64,000 nucleotides of DNA, taken from the NCBI RefSeq assembly GCF_014201905.1, contig NZ_JACHFM010000002.1:1-64000 (forward strand), in the 5' to 3' direction. Below the pieces are notes generated by a model. That model saw only the letters and a program-made list of their open reading frames with translations, was not told the DNA's origin and made no database searches. Positions 18,716 to 27,211 of the stretch are shown piece after piece. How positions within the stretch are numbered: position 1 is the stretch's first letter; each line of letters opens with the position of its first letter. The translations under genes were made by a program, and so were the position numbers. Source of the DNA: Amaricoccus macauensis. Its GTDB lineage: Bacteria > Pseudomonadota > Alphaproteobacteria > Rhodobacterales > Rhodobacteraceae.

Positions 18716-18754
18716 GTCGGGAGATTTATCCCGAGTACGTCGGGAACTCGTTCC
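18716..18754. promoter_or_regulatory. Repeats in the mxaZ-mxaF divergent region; candidate MxaX sites
   Basis: The 290-base region between mxaZ and mxaF contains GTCGGGA at 18716-18722 and again at 18739-18745, 23 bp apart. TCCCGA at 18729-18734 makes an inverted repeat with the first copy (TCGGGA-N6-TCCCGA). A palindrome GGAACTCGTTCC lies at 18743-18754. Paired or inverted sites like these are typical for LuxR-family regulators and sit where MxaX should act on mxaF. Binding is inferred. Confidence 0.4.
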
Positions 18755-18912
18755 GTAGACAGTCGCAAGGCCCGTGCGCTTAATCCGCCCATCGGACGGG
18801 CAGAGGCGACCATGCCACGCAGCCCGCCGGATAGAAAACTGCTCGCCAGGGAGAAGACCGAGCGGCGACCCGCCGTTGCAGGTCCGAGAGCAGCATCGCA
18901 GGAGGCGTAGGA

Positions 18913-20817
18913 ATGATGATGAAGAACAGGCCCTATTGGGGCCCGTCGATGCTCGCCGTCACGCTGGCGGCAGCCGTGGGGCTCACTGCCGGTCCCGCGC
19001 TTTCGAACGACAAGCTCGTCGAACTCGCGAAGGACAATGCGAACTGGGTGATGACCGGTCGCGACTACAACGCGCAGAACTTTTCACCGATGACCGAAAT
19101 CGACAAGGAGTCGGTCAAACGTCTTCGGCCGGCATGGTCGTTCTCCACCGGCGTCCTCAACGGTCACGAGGGCACGCCGCTCGTCGTCGGCGACGTGATG
19201 TATGCCCACTCACCGTTTCCGAACACCACCTTCGCGATCGACCTGAACGAGCCCGGCAAGATTCTCTGGCAGAACAAGCCGAAGCAGAATCCGACCGCCC
19301 GGGCTGTTGCCTGCTGCGACGTCGTGAACCGCGGCCTCGCCTACTGGCCGGGTGACGACGAGGTCAAGCCGCTGATCCTGCGGACCCAGCTCGACGGCCA
19401 CATCGTCGCGATGGACGCCGAGACCGGCGAGACGCGCTGGATGCTCGAGAACTCCGACATCAAGGTCGGCTCGACGCTGACGATCGCGCCCTACGTCGTG
19501 AAGGACAGCGTCATCGTCGGGTCTTCGGGCGCCGAGCTCGGCGTGCGCGGCTATGTCACCGGCTATGACGTCAAGACCGGCCAGCAGCTCTGGCGGTCCT
19601 ATTCGACCGGCCCGGACGATGAAGTGCGCCTCGCCGAAGACTTCAACGACGCCAACCCCCACTACGGCCAGAAGAACCTCGGGATCGACACCTGGGAGGG
19701 TGACGCCTGGAAGATCGGTGGCGGCACCAACTGGGGCTGGTACGCGTACGATCCCGGCGTTGACCTGTTCTACTATGGTTCGGGCAATCCCGCGCCGTGG
19801 AACGAGACGATGCGGCCGGGCGACAACAAGTGGACGATGACGATCTGGGGCCGTGATCCCGACAACGGCATGGCGAAGTTCGGATACCAGAAGACGCCGC
19901 ACGACGAATGGGACTACGCCGGCGTCAACGTGATGATGCTGTCCGATCAGCAGGACAAGGAGGGCAAGGACCGCAAGCTCCTGACCCACCCCGACCGCAA
20001 CGGCATCGTCTACACGCTCGACCGGACCAACGGCGATCTGATCTCGGCGAACAAGATCGACGACACCGTCAACTGGACCACGGGCGTCCAGCTCGACACC
20101 GGCATCCCGGTGCGCGACCCCGAGTTCGGAACGCGCATGGACCACAAGGCGACGGACATCTGCCCGTCGGCGATGGGCTACCACAATCAGGGCCACGACA
20201 GCTACGACCCCGAGCGGAAGTCCTTCTTCATGGGGATCAACCACATCTGCATGGACTGGGAGCCGTTCATGCTCCCGTATCGCGCGGGTCAGTTCTTCGT
20301 GGGCGCCACGCTCTCGATGTACCCCGGCCCGAAGGGCGACCGCGAGAACATGCTCGGGCTCGGACAGGTGAAGTCGTATGACGCCATCACCGGCGAGTTC
20401 AAGTGGGAGGTCATGGAGCGCTTCTCGGCCTGGGGCGGAACCCTCGCGACTGCCGGCGGCGTGATGTTCTACGGAACGCTCGACGGCTTCATCAAGGCGC
20501 GCGACAGCGATACCGGCGAGCTCCTGTGGAAGTTCAAGCTGCCCTCCGGCGTCATCGGGCACCCGATGACCTACCAGCACGACGGCCGGCAGTACGTGGC
20601 GATCTACTACGGTGTCGGCGGCTGGCCGGGCGTGGGTCTCGTCTTCGATCTCAAGGATCCGACGGCCGGCCTCGGTTCGGTTGGCGCGTTCAAGCGGCTC
20701 CAGGAGTACACCCAGCAGGGCGGGGGCATCATGGTCTTCTCCCTCGACGGCGAGAGCCCCTTCTCCGACCCGTCGGTGGGTGAGTACGACCCCGCCGTTC
20801 CGGGCGAGCCGACCTGA
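18913..20817 (+). CDS. mxaF: MxaF, PQQ-dependent methanol dehydrogenase large subunit (calcium type)
   Basis: 634 residues with an N-terminal Sec signal peptide (cut near ALS-ND). AGGAGG lies seven bases before the start. It oxidises methanol to formaldehyde in the periplasm using PQQ, as an alpha2beta2 enzyme with MxaI. Family marks: adjacent cysteines C134-C135 ([10 protein letters not shown]), which form the ring disulfide over PQQ; tryptophan-docking repeats such as DAETGETRW; and catalytic D334 in DEWDYAG. Residue 336 is Ala where lanthanide XoxF enzymes have Asp, so this is the calcium-dependent MxaF class. It heads mxaFJGIRSACKLD, and a stem-loop after the stop may favour its high expression. 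Confidence 0.95.
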   Translation: MMMKNRPYWGPSMLAVTLAAAVGLTAGPALSNDKLVELAKDNANWVMTGRDYNAQNFSPMTEIDKESVKRLRPAWSFSTGVLNGHEGTPLVVGDVMYAHSPFPNTTFAIDLNEPGKILWQNKPKQNPTARAVACCDVVNRGLAYWPGDDEVKPLILRTQLDGHIVAMDAETGETRWMLENSDIKVGSTLTIAPYVVKDSVIVGSSGAELGVRGYVTGYDVKTGQQLWRSYSTGPDDEVRLAEDFNDANPHYGQKNLGIDTWEGDAWKIGGGTNWGWYAYDPGVDLFYYGSGNPAPWNETMRPGDNKWTMTIWGRDPDNGMAKFGYQKTPHDEWDYAGVNVMMLSDQQDKEGKDRKLLTHPDRNGIVYTLDRTNGDLISANKIDDTVNWTTGVQLDTGIPVRDPEFGTRMDHKATDICPSAMGYHNQGHDSYDPERKSFFMGINHICMDWEPFMLPYRAGQFFVGATLSMYPGPKGDRENMLGLGQVKSYDAITGEFKWEVMERFSAWGGTLATAGGVMFYGTLDGFIKARDSDTGELLWKFKLPSGVIGHPMTYQHDGRQYVAIYYGVGGWPGVGLVFDLKDPTAGLGSVGAFKRLQEYTQQGGGIMVFSLDGESPFSDPSVGEYDPAVPGEPT

Positions 20818-20830
20818 CCAGCGCGTGAGC

Positions 20831-20859
20831 GACCGCCCTGCCGCGATGGCGGGGCGGTC
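20831..20859 (+). promoter_or_regulatory. Stem-loop between mxaF and mxaJ
   Basis: A 12-bp stem (left arm GACCGCCCTGCC, one G-U pair) encloses loop GCGAT. No T-run follows, so it is not a classic terminator. Hairpins of this kind after the abundant first gene of an operon often protect the upstream mRNA or thin out read-through. Confidence 0.55.
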
Positions 20860-20879
20860 AAGTCAACCGGAGTGAACCA

Positions 20880-21704
20880 ATGAACGGAAGAACTTTCTTC
20901 ACGAGTGTCGCTCTCGCTGCTTTCGCGGCCGGTGCCGCCCAGGCGGGGGAGCCCTTGCGGGTCTGCGCCTCGACCAAGGACGCCCCGCTTTCCGAGAAGG
21001 GCGGCACGGGCCTCGAGAACCGCATCGCCGAGGTTGTCGCCAAGGCGATCGGTCAGGAACTCGAACTCGTCTGGATCGACAAGGACGCGATCTACATGGC
21101 CCGCGACGGGCTGGATGCCGGCCTCTGCGACGTGCTGATGGGCGTCGACAGCGACGATGAGCACGTCCTGACCACCCGAGCCTACTACCGTACCGGCTAT
21201 GCCTTCATCACACGCGAGGACACCGCGCTCGGCGGCGACACATGGGAGGCGCTCGGCGATGCCGGGCTCGATACCATCGCCTACCGTCTCCACGGGCCCG
21301 CGGAGCTTCTGGTGAAGTATGCCGGCAAGTACGAGAACAACCTCATCTACGTGACGAGCCTCACGAACTTCGAGGATCGGCGCAACAAGTACACCAACGT
21401 CGAGGCGTCGCGCGTCGTTTCAGAAGTGGCTCAAGGCAACGCCGACATCGCCATCGCGTTCGCCCCCGAGGTCGCCCGCTACGTGAAGTCCGCGCGCGTG
21501 CCGCTGCGGATAACGCTGATCTCGAACCACCTCACCCGCGCCAACGGCCAGGAGGTTCCCCTCCAGTTCAGCCAGTCGGTCGGCGTGACGAAGTCGAAGC
21601 CCGAACTCCGCGACGCGATTGACGTCGCCCTCGTCGAGCACAAGGCGGAAATCGACGCCATCCTTGCGGGCGAAGGCGTGCCGCTGCTGCCGCCGAGCAG
21701 TTGA
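20880..21704 (+). CDS. mxaJ: MxaJ, periplasmic solute-binding-like methanol oxidation protein
   Basis: 274 residues with a signal peptide (cut after AAQA, about residue 22). The body looks like a family 3 periplasmic solute-binding fold: [13 protein letters not shown] near the start, [16 protein letters not shown], then [12 protein letters not shown]. MxaJ is needed for an active methanol dehydrogenase in methylotrophs, probably as a periplasmic assembly or maturation factor for MxaFI. It does not appear to serve nutrient transport, and no permease gene is nearby. It lies directly after mxaF, and a good CGGAG site precedes the ATG. Confidence 0.9.
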   Translation: MNGRTFFTSVALAAFAAGAAQAGEPLRVCASTKDAPLSEKGGTGLENRIAEVVAKAIGQELELVWIDKDAIYMARDGLDAGLCDVLMGVDSDDEHVLTTRAYYRTGYAFITREDTALGGDTWEALGDAGLDTIAYRLHGPAELLVKYAGKYENNLIYVTSLTNFEDRRNKYTNVEASRVVSEVAQGNADIAIAFAPEVARYVKSARVPLRITLISNHLTRANGQEVPLQFSQSVGVTKSKPELRDAIDVALVEHKAEIDAILAGEGVPLLPPSS

Positions 21705-21739
21705 GCCGGTTCTTCGCCCCGCGCCAACCAAGAGGTCAC

Positions 21740-22282
21740 ATGCGCTTTCATCCCCGCATCACCGTCGCCCTCGTCCTGGGCGTCACTCTCACTGCCGGTG
21801 CCGCTGCCGCCGCGTTCGGTAGCATCACATTCTACAGCACCGTCGAAGGTACACCGCTGAACCTCGAGGATTCACCCGAGGAGGGCCGGGATACCGAAGC
21901 GGTCAGGACGTTCCTCGATACGGGCGTCAACGTCTACAACGAGGATCCGGCCGCGCTCCCGGAAGGCGAGCAGCTTTTCCTCGGCATGTGCTCGGGCTGT
22001 CATGGCCACTACGCCGAGGGCAAGATCGGCCCGGGCCTCAATGACGACTATTGGACGTACGAGGTCAACAACGAGGATACGGGGCTCTTTTCGACGATCT
22101 TCGGCGGCGCCCGCGGGCAGATGGGGCCGATGTACGGCTCGCTCAACCTCGACGAAATGCTGAAGACGATGTCCTGGATCCGGCACCTCTACACCGGGTC
22201 CGCCGAAAGCGCCAGGTGGCTCGACCCCGAGCAGCGCGCGAAGTTCGTGCCGTTCCAGCCGGACCACAAGTCCGCAGACTGA
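21740..22282 (+). CDS. mxaG: MxaG, cytochrome cL, electron acceptor of methanol dehydrogenase
   Basis: 180 residues from ATG 21740. AGAGG just upstream favours this over the in-frame TTG at 21701 and places the signal peptide correctly. A single c-type haem site CSGCH lies at about 84-88. A likely methionine ligand is in [11 protein letters not shown], and a C-terminal helix follows with [14 protein letters not shown]. Cytochrome cL takes electrons from reduced PQQ in MxaF and hands them to a small c-type cytochrome and the oxidase. It sits in its canonical place between mxaJ and mxaI. Confidence 0.92.
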   Translation: MRFHPRITVALVLGVTLTAGAAAAAFGSITFYSTVEGTPLNLEDSPEEGRDTEAVRTFLDTGVNVYNEDPAALPEGEQLFLGMCSGCHGHYAEGKIGPGLNDDYWTYEVNNEDTGLFSTIFGGARGQMGPMYGSLNLDEMLKTMSWIRHLYTGSAESARWLDPEQRAKFVPFQPDHKSAD

Positions 22283-22284
22283 CC

Positions 22285-22312
22285 GAGGGAGCCCGGACGC
22301 ACCGGGCCCCTC
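22285..22312 (+). promoter_or_regulatory. Stem-loop between mxaG and mxaI
   Basis: GCCCGG/CCGGGC with loop ACGCA (22291-22307) is extended by GAGGG/CCCTC outside a single bulged A. No T-run follows. It probably shapes mRNA processing or stability between cytochrome cL and the small subunit. Confidence 0.45.
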
Positions 22313-22352
22313 TCCCGCCCCGCGCACGGGGCATGTTCCGGAGGAGTGACTC

Positions 22353-22643
22353 ATGAAGAAAACCACGCTTGCCGCTGCCGCCCTTCTGGCGTTCGCCGCC
22401 ACAGGCGCGGCGTTTGCCTACGATGGCACCAACTGCCGTGCCCCCGGCATCTGCTGGGAGCCGAAGCCCGGCTTCCCGGAGGCCGTCGAGGGGACCGAGT
22501 TCGATCCGTTGCACGACCCGGCCGAGGTCTCGAAGCAGGGCGAGTCGATCAAGGAGATGGACGAGCGCAACGCCCGGCGCGTCGCCTACTTCATCAAGAC
22601 GGGCGAGTTCATCTACGAGGTGGACGATATTCCCGCCGAGTGA
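22353..22643 (+). CDS. mxaI: MxaI, methanol dehydrogenase small (beta) subunit
   Basis: 96 residues with a clear signal peptide (MKKTTLAAAALLAFAATG..., cut after AFA). The mature part starts YDGTNCRAPGICWEPKPGFP, the hallmark of MxaI with its disulfide cysteines, followed by a charged helix (MDERNARRVAYFIKTGEF) that wraps MxaF. CGGAGGAG lies ahead of the ATG. Its presence supports a calcium MxaFI enzyme, because XoxF enzymes normally work without it. Confidence 0.95.
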   Translation: MKKTTLAAAALLAFAATGAAFAYDGTNCRAPGICWEPKPGFPEAVEGTEFDPLHDPAEVSKQGESIKEMDERNARRVAYFIKTGEFIYEVDDIPAE

Positions 22644-22805
22644 CCCGCGAGCCGAATGAGCCGCGATACGTCCGCCGGCAGTCATGTCGCGGACGTGCTG
22701 CGGGCGTCCCGCCCGTCCTCCCATTCTGGCGGGGCGCCCCATCGTCGACCGGATCTGCGGTTGACGATCACGATCCACCGCACGATCCACCGAAAGACCA
22801 GGCGC

Positions 22806-23828
22806 ATGACCTACGACCTTGAGGACTGGCGGCGGCGCGCTCTCGACGCCGAGGCAGAGATAGGCCGGGCCGTGATCGGGCAGGAGCGCGCGATCCGTCT
22901 CATCCTTGTCTCGCTTCTCGCGCGCGGACACGTGCTGCTTGAAGGCGACGTCGGCGTCGGCAAGACCACGCTGCTGCGTGCCTTCGCCCGTGCCCTCGGC
23001 GGCCCGTTCGCGCGGATGGAGGGGGCAATCGACCTGATGCCCGCTGACCTGCTCTACACCGCCTGGATTGCCGAGGACGGCCGCCCCCGCGTCGATCCCG
23101 GACCGGTCCTCCAGCACGGGCCCGACCTCGCCGTCTTCTTCTTCAACGAGATCAACCGCGCCCGGCCGCAGGTGCATTCCCTGCTCCTGCGCCTGATGGC
23201 AGAGGGAAGCGCCACCGCATTCAGGACCGAGCACGTCTTTCCGTACCTGACGGTCTTCGCCGACCGCAACCAGATCGAGCGTGACGAGACATTCGAGCTT
23301 CCCGCCGCCGCCCGCGATCGCTTCCTCATGGAAATCGGGATCGCGGCGCCCGCTGGTCGCGAGGCCCGCGAAGCTCTGGTGTTCGAAACACGCTTCCACG
23401 ACTCGGACCGCCTTATCGCCAGCGTGCCGGAGGGCATGCTGTCCTTCCGGGATCTGCCCGCCACGGCCGCGGCAATACAGGAGACGATCCACGTCTCGCC
23501 GGCGCTCCGGACCTTCGTGATGACGCTCTGGGACACCCTTCGCGCCCCCGATGCGGCGGAAGTCGGCCTGCCGGGCGTCGATGTCGCGCGGCTTGTCGCA
23601 GGGGGAGCATCGCCGCGGGGCATCTCGGGCCTCGTGCGCGCCGCCCGCGTCCATGCATTTCTTGAAGGCCGCAACATGACCCTGCCCGAGGACGTGCGAG
23701 CCGTGCTCGGGCCGGTCGTCGCGCACCGGATCTTCCTTGCGCCGGTCTACGAGGCCCGGCGGGCCGAGATCGTCCCGGCGCTCGTCGACGCCGCGCTGGC
23801 GCGGGCGCCGGTGCCGGTGGCGGCATGA
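22806..23828 (+). CDS. mxaR: MxaR, MoxR-family AAA+ ATPase for methanol dehydrogenase maturation
   Basis: 340 residues from ATG 22806, where MoxR homology begins (MTYDLEDWRRR). The frame is open further upstream but that part is not MoxR-like. Walker A is GDVGVGKT (47-54), Walker B lies in VFFFNEINRARPQVHSLLL, and the sensor region reads FADRNQIERDETFELPAAARDRF. MoxR ATPases act as chaperone-like metal-insertion or assembly factors together with vWA proteins, here MxaS, C and L. The stop overlaps mxaS by ATGA. Confidence 0.88.
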   Translation: MTYDLEDWRRRALDAEAEIGRAVIGQERAIRLILVSLLARGHVLLEGDVGVGKTTLLRAFARALGGPFARMEGAIDLMPADLLYTAWIAEDGRPRVDPGPVLQHGPDLAVFFFNEINRARPQVHSLLLRLMAEGSATAFRTEHVFPYLTVFADRNQIERDETFELPAAARDRFLMEIGIAAPAGREAREALVFETRFHDSDRLIASVPEGMLSFRDLPATAAAIQETIHVSPALRTFVMTLWDTLRAPDAAEVGLPGVDVARLVAGGASPRGISGLVRAARVHAFLEGRNMTLPEDVRAVLGPVVAHRIFLAPVYEARRAEIVPALVDAALARAPVPVAA

Positions 23829-24721
23829 TGTCTTCTGAGGCAGATGGTCCCGGGCTCGCCGCGCTGGGTCGTGCGATCGTCTGGAAGTTCCGCCGCCGAC
23901 AGGCTGGCGTGCGGCCGGGCGCGCACCGCGGCCGCTTCGCCGGTGCTGACGGCCTCTTCACCGATCTCGCACCGATCCTCGCCTGTCCCGACCCGCGCCG
24001 CCTCGACCTGCGCCGGTCGGTCGTCGATCCCTTCGGGATGCCAGCCGTGCGGCGCTTCGAACTGCCGACGACGGTGACCGTGCATGTGGTCGTCGATCTC
24101 TCGGCTTCGCTCGCTTCGCGCGGCGCAAGCGATCGCCACCGCCTCGCAGCACTTCTGGCAGGCGCTTTCGCCGAGGCCGCGCACGCGTGCGGTGACGCCT
24201 CGGCACTCGCCGTCGCGCTCGGGTCCGAGGCGGAGTTCGCGCTGCCGCCCGGTCGCGGCCGGGAGCGGACAGCGGCATTCCGCGACACGGTACTCTCCGT
24301 CCGTCCGTCGGGGACCGGCATCGAGGGCCTCCTCGGCATCGCCGCGGCGCTGCCAAGGCGGCGCACGCTCGTTGTCCTGATCTCGGACATGGAACTCGCA
24401 CCGACGGACCTCGACGCCGTTCTGGCCGCGTTCGACGGACATGCCCTCATCCCGGTCTGGCTCCGTGACAGTGCCCTTGAGGCCGTCGACACCGGCACCG
24501 GACCGCTGCCTGGCATCGCACGAATGCAGGACCCCGAGACCGGAAGGACAGCCCTCGTCGTCCTCGGACGGCGGCGGGTCGAGGCCTGGCGGGCAGGGCG
24601 CGAGAGGCGCCGTGAGGAGCTTCATGCGGTGCTCGCCTCCCGGGGACGTGAGGCAGTGACGGTCCTTGACCGTGTTCAGGTGGCGGCCTTCGCGGAAACG
24701 CTGGCCCGGGTCCTGCCATGA
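23825..24721 (+). CDS. mxaS: MxaS, DUF58-type protein of methanol dehydrogenase maturation
   Basis: 298 residues, cytoplasmic in appearance. DUF58 marks are the basic RRFELPTTVTVHVVVDLSAS segment, in which DLSAS is a MIDAS-like metal site, and a vWA-like region with TLVVLISDMEL. DUF58 proteins work with MoxR ATPases, and mxaR and mxaS are coupled by ATGA. It is needed in known systems for active, calcium-loaded methanol dehydrogenase. The detailed mechanism is unknown. Confidence 0.85.
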   Translation: MMSSEADGPGLAALGRAIVWKFRRRQAGVRPGAHRGRFAGADGLFTDLAPILACPDPRRLDLRRSVVDPFGMPAVRRFELPTTVTVHVVVDLSASLASRGASDRHRLAALLAGAFAEAAHACGDASALAVALGSEAEFALPPGRGRERTAAFRDTVLSVRPSGTGIEGLLGIAAALPRRRTLVVLISDMELAPTDLDAVLAAFDGHALIPVWLRDSALEAVDTGTGPLPGIARMQDPETGRTALVVLGRRRVEAWRAGRERRREELHAVLASRGREAVTVLDRVQVAAFAETLARVLP

Positions 24722-25629
24722 GAGCCGTCCTCATGGTTCTTCTGTTCCTCGGTCCGGGGCTCCTCCGCGCCGAGCCCGAGGTTCACCCCGAGCCCGAGGT
24801 TCGCGTCGAGCCCGAGGTTCGCGTCGAGCCCGAGGTCCGCGTCGAGGCGCCGCGAGGCTACGGCTGGTGGATCGGCGACCGGCTCGTCCATCGCGCGCTC
24901 GTCGTGTTGCCCGGCGATGCGACCGTGGTGCCCGGCTCGCTGCCACGACCGCGGCCGGTGGCGTACTGGCTCGATCTGCTTGCGACGTCGGTCGAGGACA
25001 CCCGCGCCGAGGGGCGCCGCGCGGTCCTGATCACCACCGAGTGGCAGACGTTCTATGCGGCGCTCGAGCCGGTCCGCCGGGAGGTGCCGCCCTACCGTCT
25101 GCATCTCAGCGACGGCAGTGAGGTCGAGATCCCGGGCTGGGGCTTCGTGACCTCGCCCATCCGTCCGATCCTCATCGCGAGCGCGCCCGGCGACATGCAG
25201 CCCGACGCCGGAGTCCGCCCCGCGAGGGCCGGGGCCTTGTTCAGGGCCACCGCAGGCTTCGGCATCCTCGCGCTCCTTTCGGCGGGTGCGCTCGCCGCGC
25301 ACCAATCGTGGTGGCCCTTCCGCCCGGGACCGGCGCGCCCCTTCACTGCCGCCGCCCGGGCCGCCCGCCGCGCGCCCGACGCGGCCGGGGCCGCGCTCGC
25401 GCTCCACCGCGGCTTCGACACCGCGAACGACCGGCCGCTGGTCGCCGCGGACGTTGGCGCCTTCGTCGCGGCCCGCCCGGAGTTCCTGCCACTCGCCGGC
25501 GAGATCTCGGCCTTCTTCGATCGCTCAGGCGTTCGCTTCTTCGGGGCGGACAGCGGCGCGCCGGACGACGCGGGCGTCACGCGCGGGCTCGCCCGACGGC
25601 TCGCGGCGCTGGAACGGGGGCGGGCATGA
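24718..25629 (+). CDS. mxaA: MxaA, membrane protein for calcium insertion into methanol dehydrogenase
   Basis: 303 residues. A signal peptide or anchor (MRAVLMVLLFLGPGLLRA) is followed by an unusual run of four EPEV-type hexapeptide repeats. A periplasmic domain comes next, then one TM segment at about 174-196 (FGILALLSAGALAAHQSWW) and a cytoplasmic helical tail. MxaA is one of the factors (with MxaC, K and L) implicated in putting Ca2+ into MxaF. The ATGA overlaps at both ends show strict coupling with mxaS and mxaC. Confidence 0.82.
   Translation: MRAVLMVLLFLGPGLLRAEPEVHPEPEVRVEPEVRVEPEVRVEAPRGYGWWIGDRLVHRALVVLPGDATVVPGSLPRPRPVAYWLDLLATSVEDTRAEGRRAVLITTEWQTFYAALEPVRREVPPYRLHLSDGSEVEIPGWGFVTSPIRPILIASAPGDMQPDAGVRPARAGALFRATAGFGILALLSAGALAAHQSWWPFRPGPARPFTAAARAARRAPDAAGAALALHRGFDTANDRPLVAADVGAFVAARPEFLPLAGEISAFFDRSGVRFFGADSGAPDDAGVTRGLARRLAALERGRA
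24772..24843 (+). repeat. Four tandem 18-base repeats in the 5' part of mxaA
   Basis: The units encode EPEVHP, EPEVRV, EPEVRV and EPEVRV. They are nearly identical at DNA level (GAGCCCGAGGTTCGCGTC type), suggesting recent slippage expansion. They give an acidic, proline-spaced stalk just after the signal peptide. Confidence 0.85.
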
Positions 25630-26645
25630 TCACGCTCGACCACCCGCTCGTGCTCCTTCTCCTGCCGCTCGCGCTCGTGCCGCTTCTGGTGCCGCTGCTG
25701 CCCGCGCGAGCGCAACCGGCGCTGGGCGCCGCTGACGCCGGCCGCGCCGGCAGGGGCCTCGGGCCCACGCTCCGTGTGCTTGGCGCGGTCGCCATCGCCG
25801 CCCTCGTGGCGGGTCTCGCCGGTCCATGGTGGGGGCGGGCAAGCCAGGTCCGGGTGGGCACGGGCGCGCATCTCGCGCTCGTCATCGACCGCTCGCTCAG
25901 CATGAACGACAGCTTCGCCGGCCGGACACCGGACGGTCAGAACGAGTCGAAGGCCGCAGCCGCCAAACGGCTCCTGACGGACTTCGTCCACCGGCGTCCG
26001 CACGATCGCATGGCCGTTGTCGGCTTCTCGACGGCGCCGATGCTGCTGCTGCCCATGACCGACCACAAGCCGGCGGTCGAGGCGGCGATTGCCGCGATCG
26101 ACGAGCCGGGCTTGAGCAAGACCGACGTCGGGCGCGCCCTCGCCATGGCGTTCTCGCTCTTCGACGACTCCTCCGAGGATGCGGCCCGCGCGATCGTCCT
26201 CGTCTCGGACGGCGCCGGGATCGTGCCGCGCGAGGTGCAGGAGGCGCTCCTGCCCATGGCGGCGCGGCAGGGGGCGAGCCTCTACTGGCTCTATCTTCGC
26301 ACCCGCGGCGCAAAGGGCATTTTCCAGCCGCCGGCACCGGGCGAGCCCGATACCGCGCAGGCCCGTCCCGAGCGCCACCTCAACCTCTTCCTCAAGCGCC
26401 TCGGCGTGCCCTACCGCGCTTTCGAGGCCGAGGATCCCGAGGGCGTCGCGCAGGCGATCGCCGAAATCGACAAGCTCGAAGCGAAGCCGCTGCTCTATCG
26501 CGAGGAGGGCCCCCGCCGCCCGCTCGGCTCCCTGTTGTTCGGGCTCGCCACCGCGGCGATCATCGCGCTCCTCGCGGCGCGCCTCCTCGACCGCCCGTTG
26601 CCCCCGCTCCCGCGGGGCGCGCTCATCCTCGAGGACGACGCATGA
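25626..26645 (+). CDS. mxaC: MxaC, von Willebrand factor A membrane protein
   Basis: 339 residues. Two N-terminal hydrophobic segments (about 6-26 and 46-68) are followed by a vWA domain with the MIDAS motif DRSLS (VIDRSLSMNDS) and VLVSDGAG. A C-terminal TM follows (LLFGLATAAIIALLAARLL). vWA proteins partner with MoxR ATPases; here the pair is MxaR with MxaC and MxaL. The protein is required for active methanol dehydrogenase in known methylotrophs, probably in Ca2+ insertion. It overlaps mxaA and mxaK by ATGA. Confidence 0.88.
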   Translation: MITLDHPLVLLLLPLALVPLLVPLLPARAQPALGAADAGRAGRGLGPTLRVLGAVAIAALVAGLAGPWWGRASQVRVGTGAHLALVIDRSLSMNDSFAGRTPDGQNESKAAAAKRLLTDFVHRRPHDRMAVVGFSTAPMLLLPMTDHKPAVEAAIAAIDEPGLSKTDVGRALAMAFSLFDDSSEDAARAIVLVSDGAGIVPREVQEALLPMAARQGASLYWLYLRTRGAKGIFQPPAPGEPDTAQARPERHLNLFLKRLGVPYRAFEAEDPEGVAQAIAEIDKLEAKPLLYREEGPRRPLGSLLFGLATAAIIALLAARLLDRPLPPLPRGALILEDDA

Positions 26646-27211
26646 TGTCGCGCCAGCCTGCCCGTCGCCTCGCCTTCGCCGCTCTCGTCGCCCTCGCCGT
26701 CGCCGGAGTGGCCGGCTTCCTCGGTGTCGGCATCGCCGCGATCGGTGCGGCCCGAGAGAACGCCGCCCTCGCGGGGCTCGCGGCCAACCGTGACGTGCCG
26801 GCCGGCCCCGGCTCGCCACTCCGCGTCGTGGAGGCTCGCGCCGCGTGGCTTCTCGTCCGCGATCAGATCGAGCAGGCAGAGGCGCTTGGACCGCTGATCG
26901 TCGCCTCCGCCGACGCTCGGGCCATGCGGACCTGGTACTACAATCTCGGAAACGCCCGGCTCCGCCGCGGCTTCGAGCTCATCGAGGTCCGCAACCTCGA
27001 CGATGCCGAACCGCAGGTCGCCCTTGCCAAGGTCGCCTATCGGGCCGCGCTGCGCGCGGAGCCCGGCTTCTGGCAGGGCAAGGTGAACCTCGATCTCGCC
27101 ATGCGCATCGTGCGCGACCTGCCCCGGGAGGAGCAGGAGGCGAGCGAGGACGAGGCGCCACCGAAGGCGCTCTGGACCGATCTTCCCGGTCTTCCCGGCG
27201 GCGCGCCATGA
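26642..27211 (+). CDS. mxaK: MxaK, single-TM methanol oxidation accessory protein
   Basis: 189 residues. One N-terminal TM segment (about 10-35) precedes a soluble helical region with TPR-like features (TWYYNLGNARLRRGFELI, AYRAALRAEPGFWQGKVNLDLAMRI). It ends in an acidic, proline-rich tail. Position between mxaC and mxaL with ATGA overlaps at both ends identifies it. Proposed role with MxaA, C and L in calcium insertion; no enzymatic motif is visible. Confidence 0.8.
   Translation: MMSRQPARRLAFAALVALAVAGVAGFLGVGIAAIGAARENAALAGLAANRDVPAGPGSPLRVVEARAAWLLVRDQIEQAEALGPLIVASADARAMRTWYYNLGNARLRRGFELIEVRNLDDAEPQVALAKVAYRAALRAEPGFWQGKVNLDLAMRIVRDLPREEQEASEDEAPPKALWTDLPGLPGGAP

Noticed and set aside
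18913-20817. XoxF lanthanide methanol dehydrogenase
   Set aside because: Ala rather than Asp at residue 336 and the presence of mxaI and mxaACKL point to the calcium enzyme.
20880-21704. A nutrient ABC-transporter binding protein
   Set aside because: It has the solute-binding fold but lies between mxaF and mxaG with no permease or ATPase genes, which is the mxaJ arrangement.
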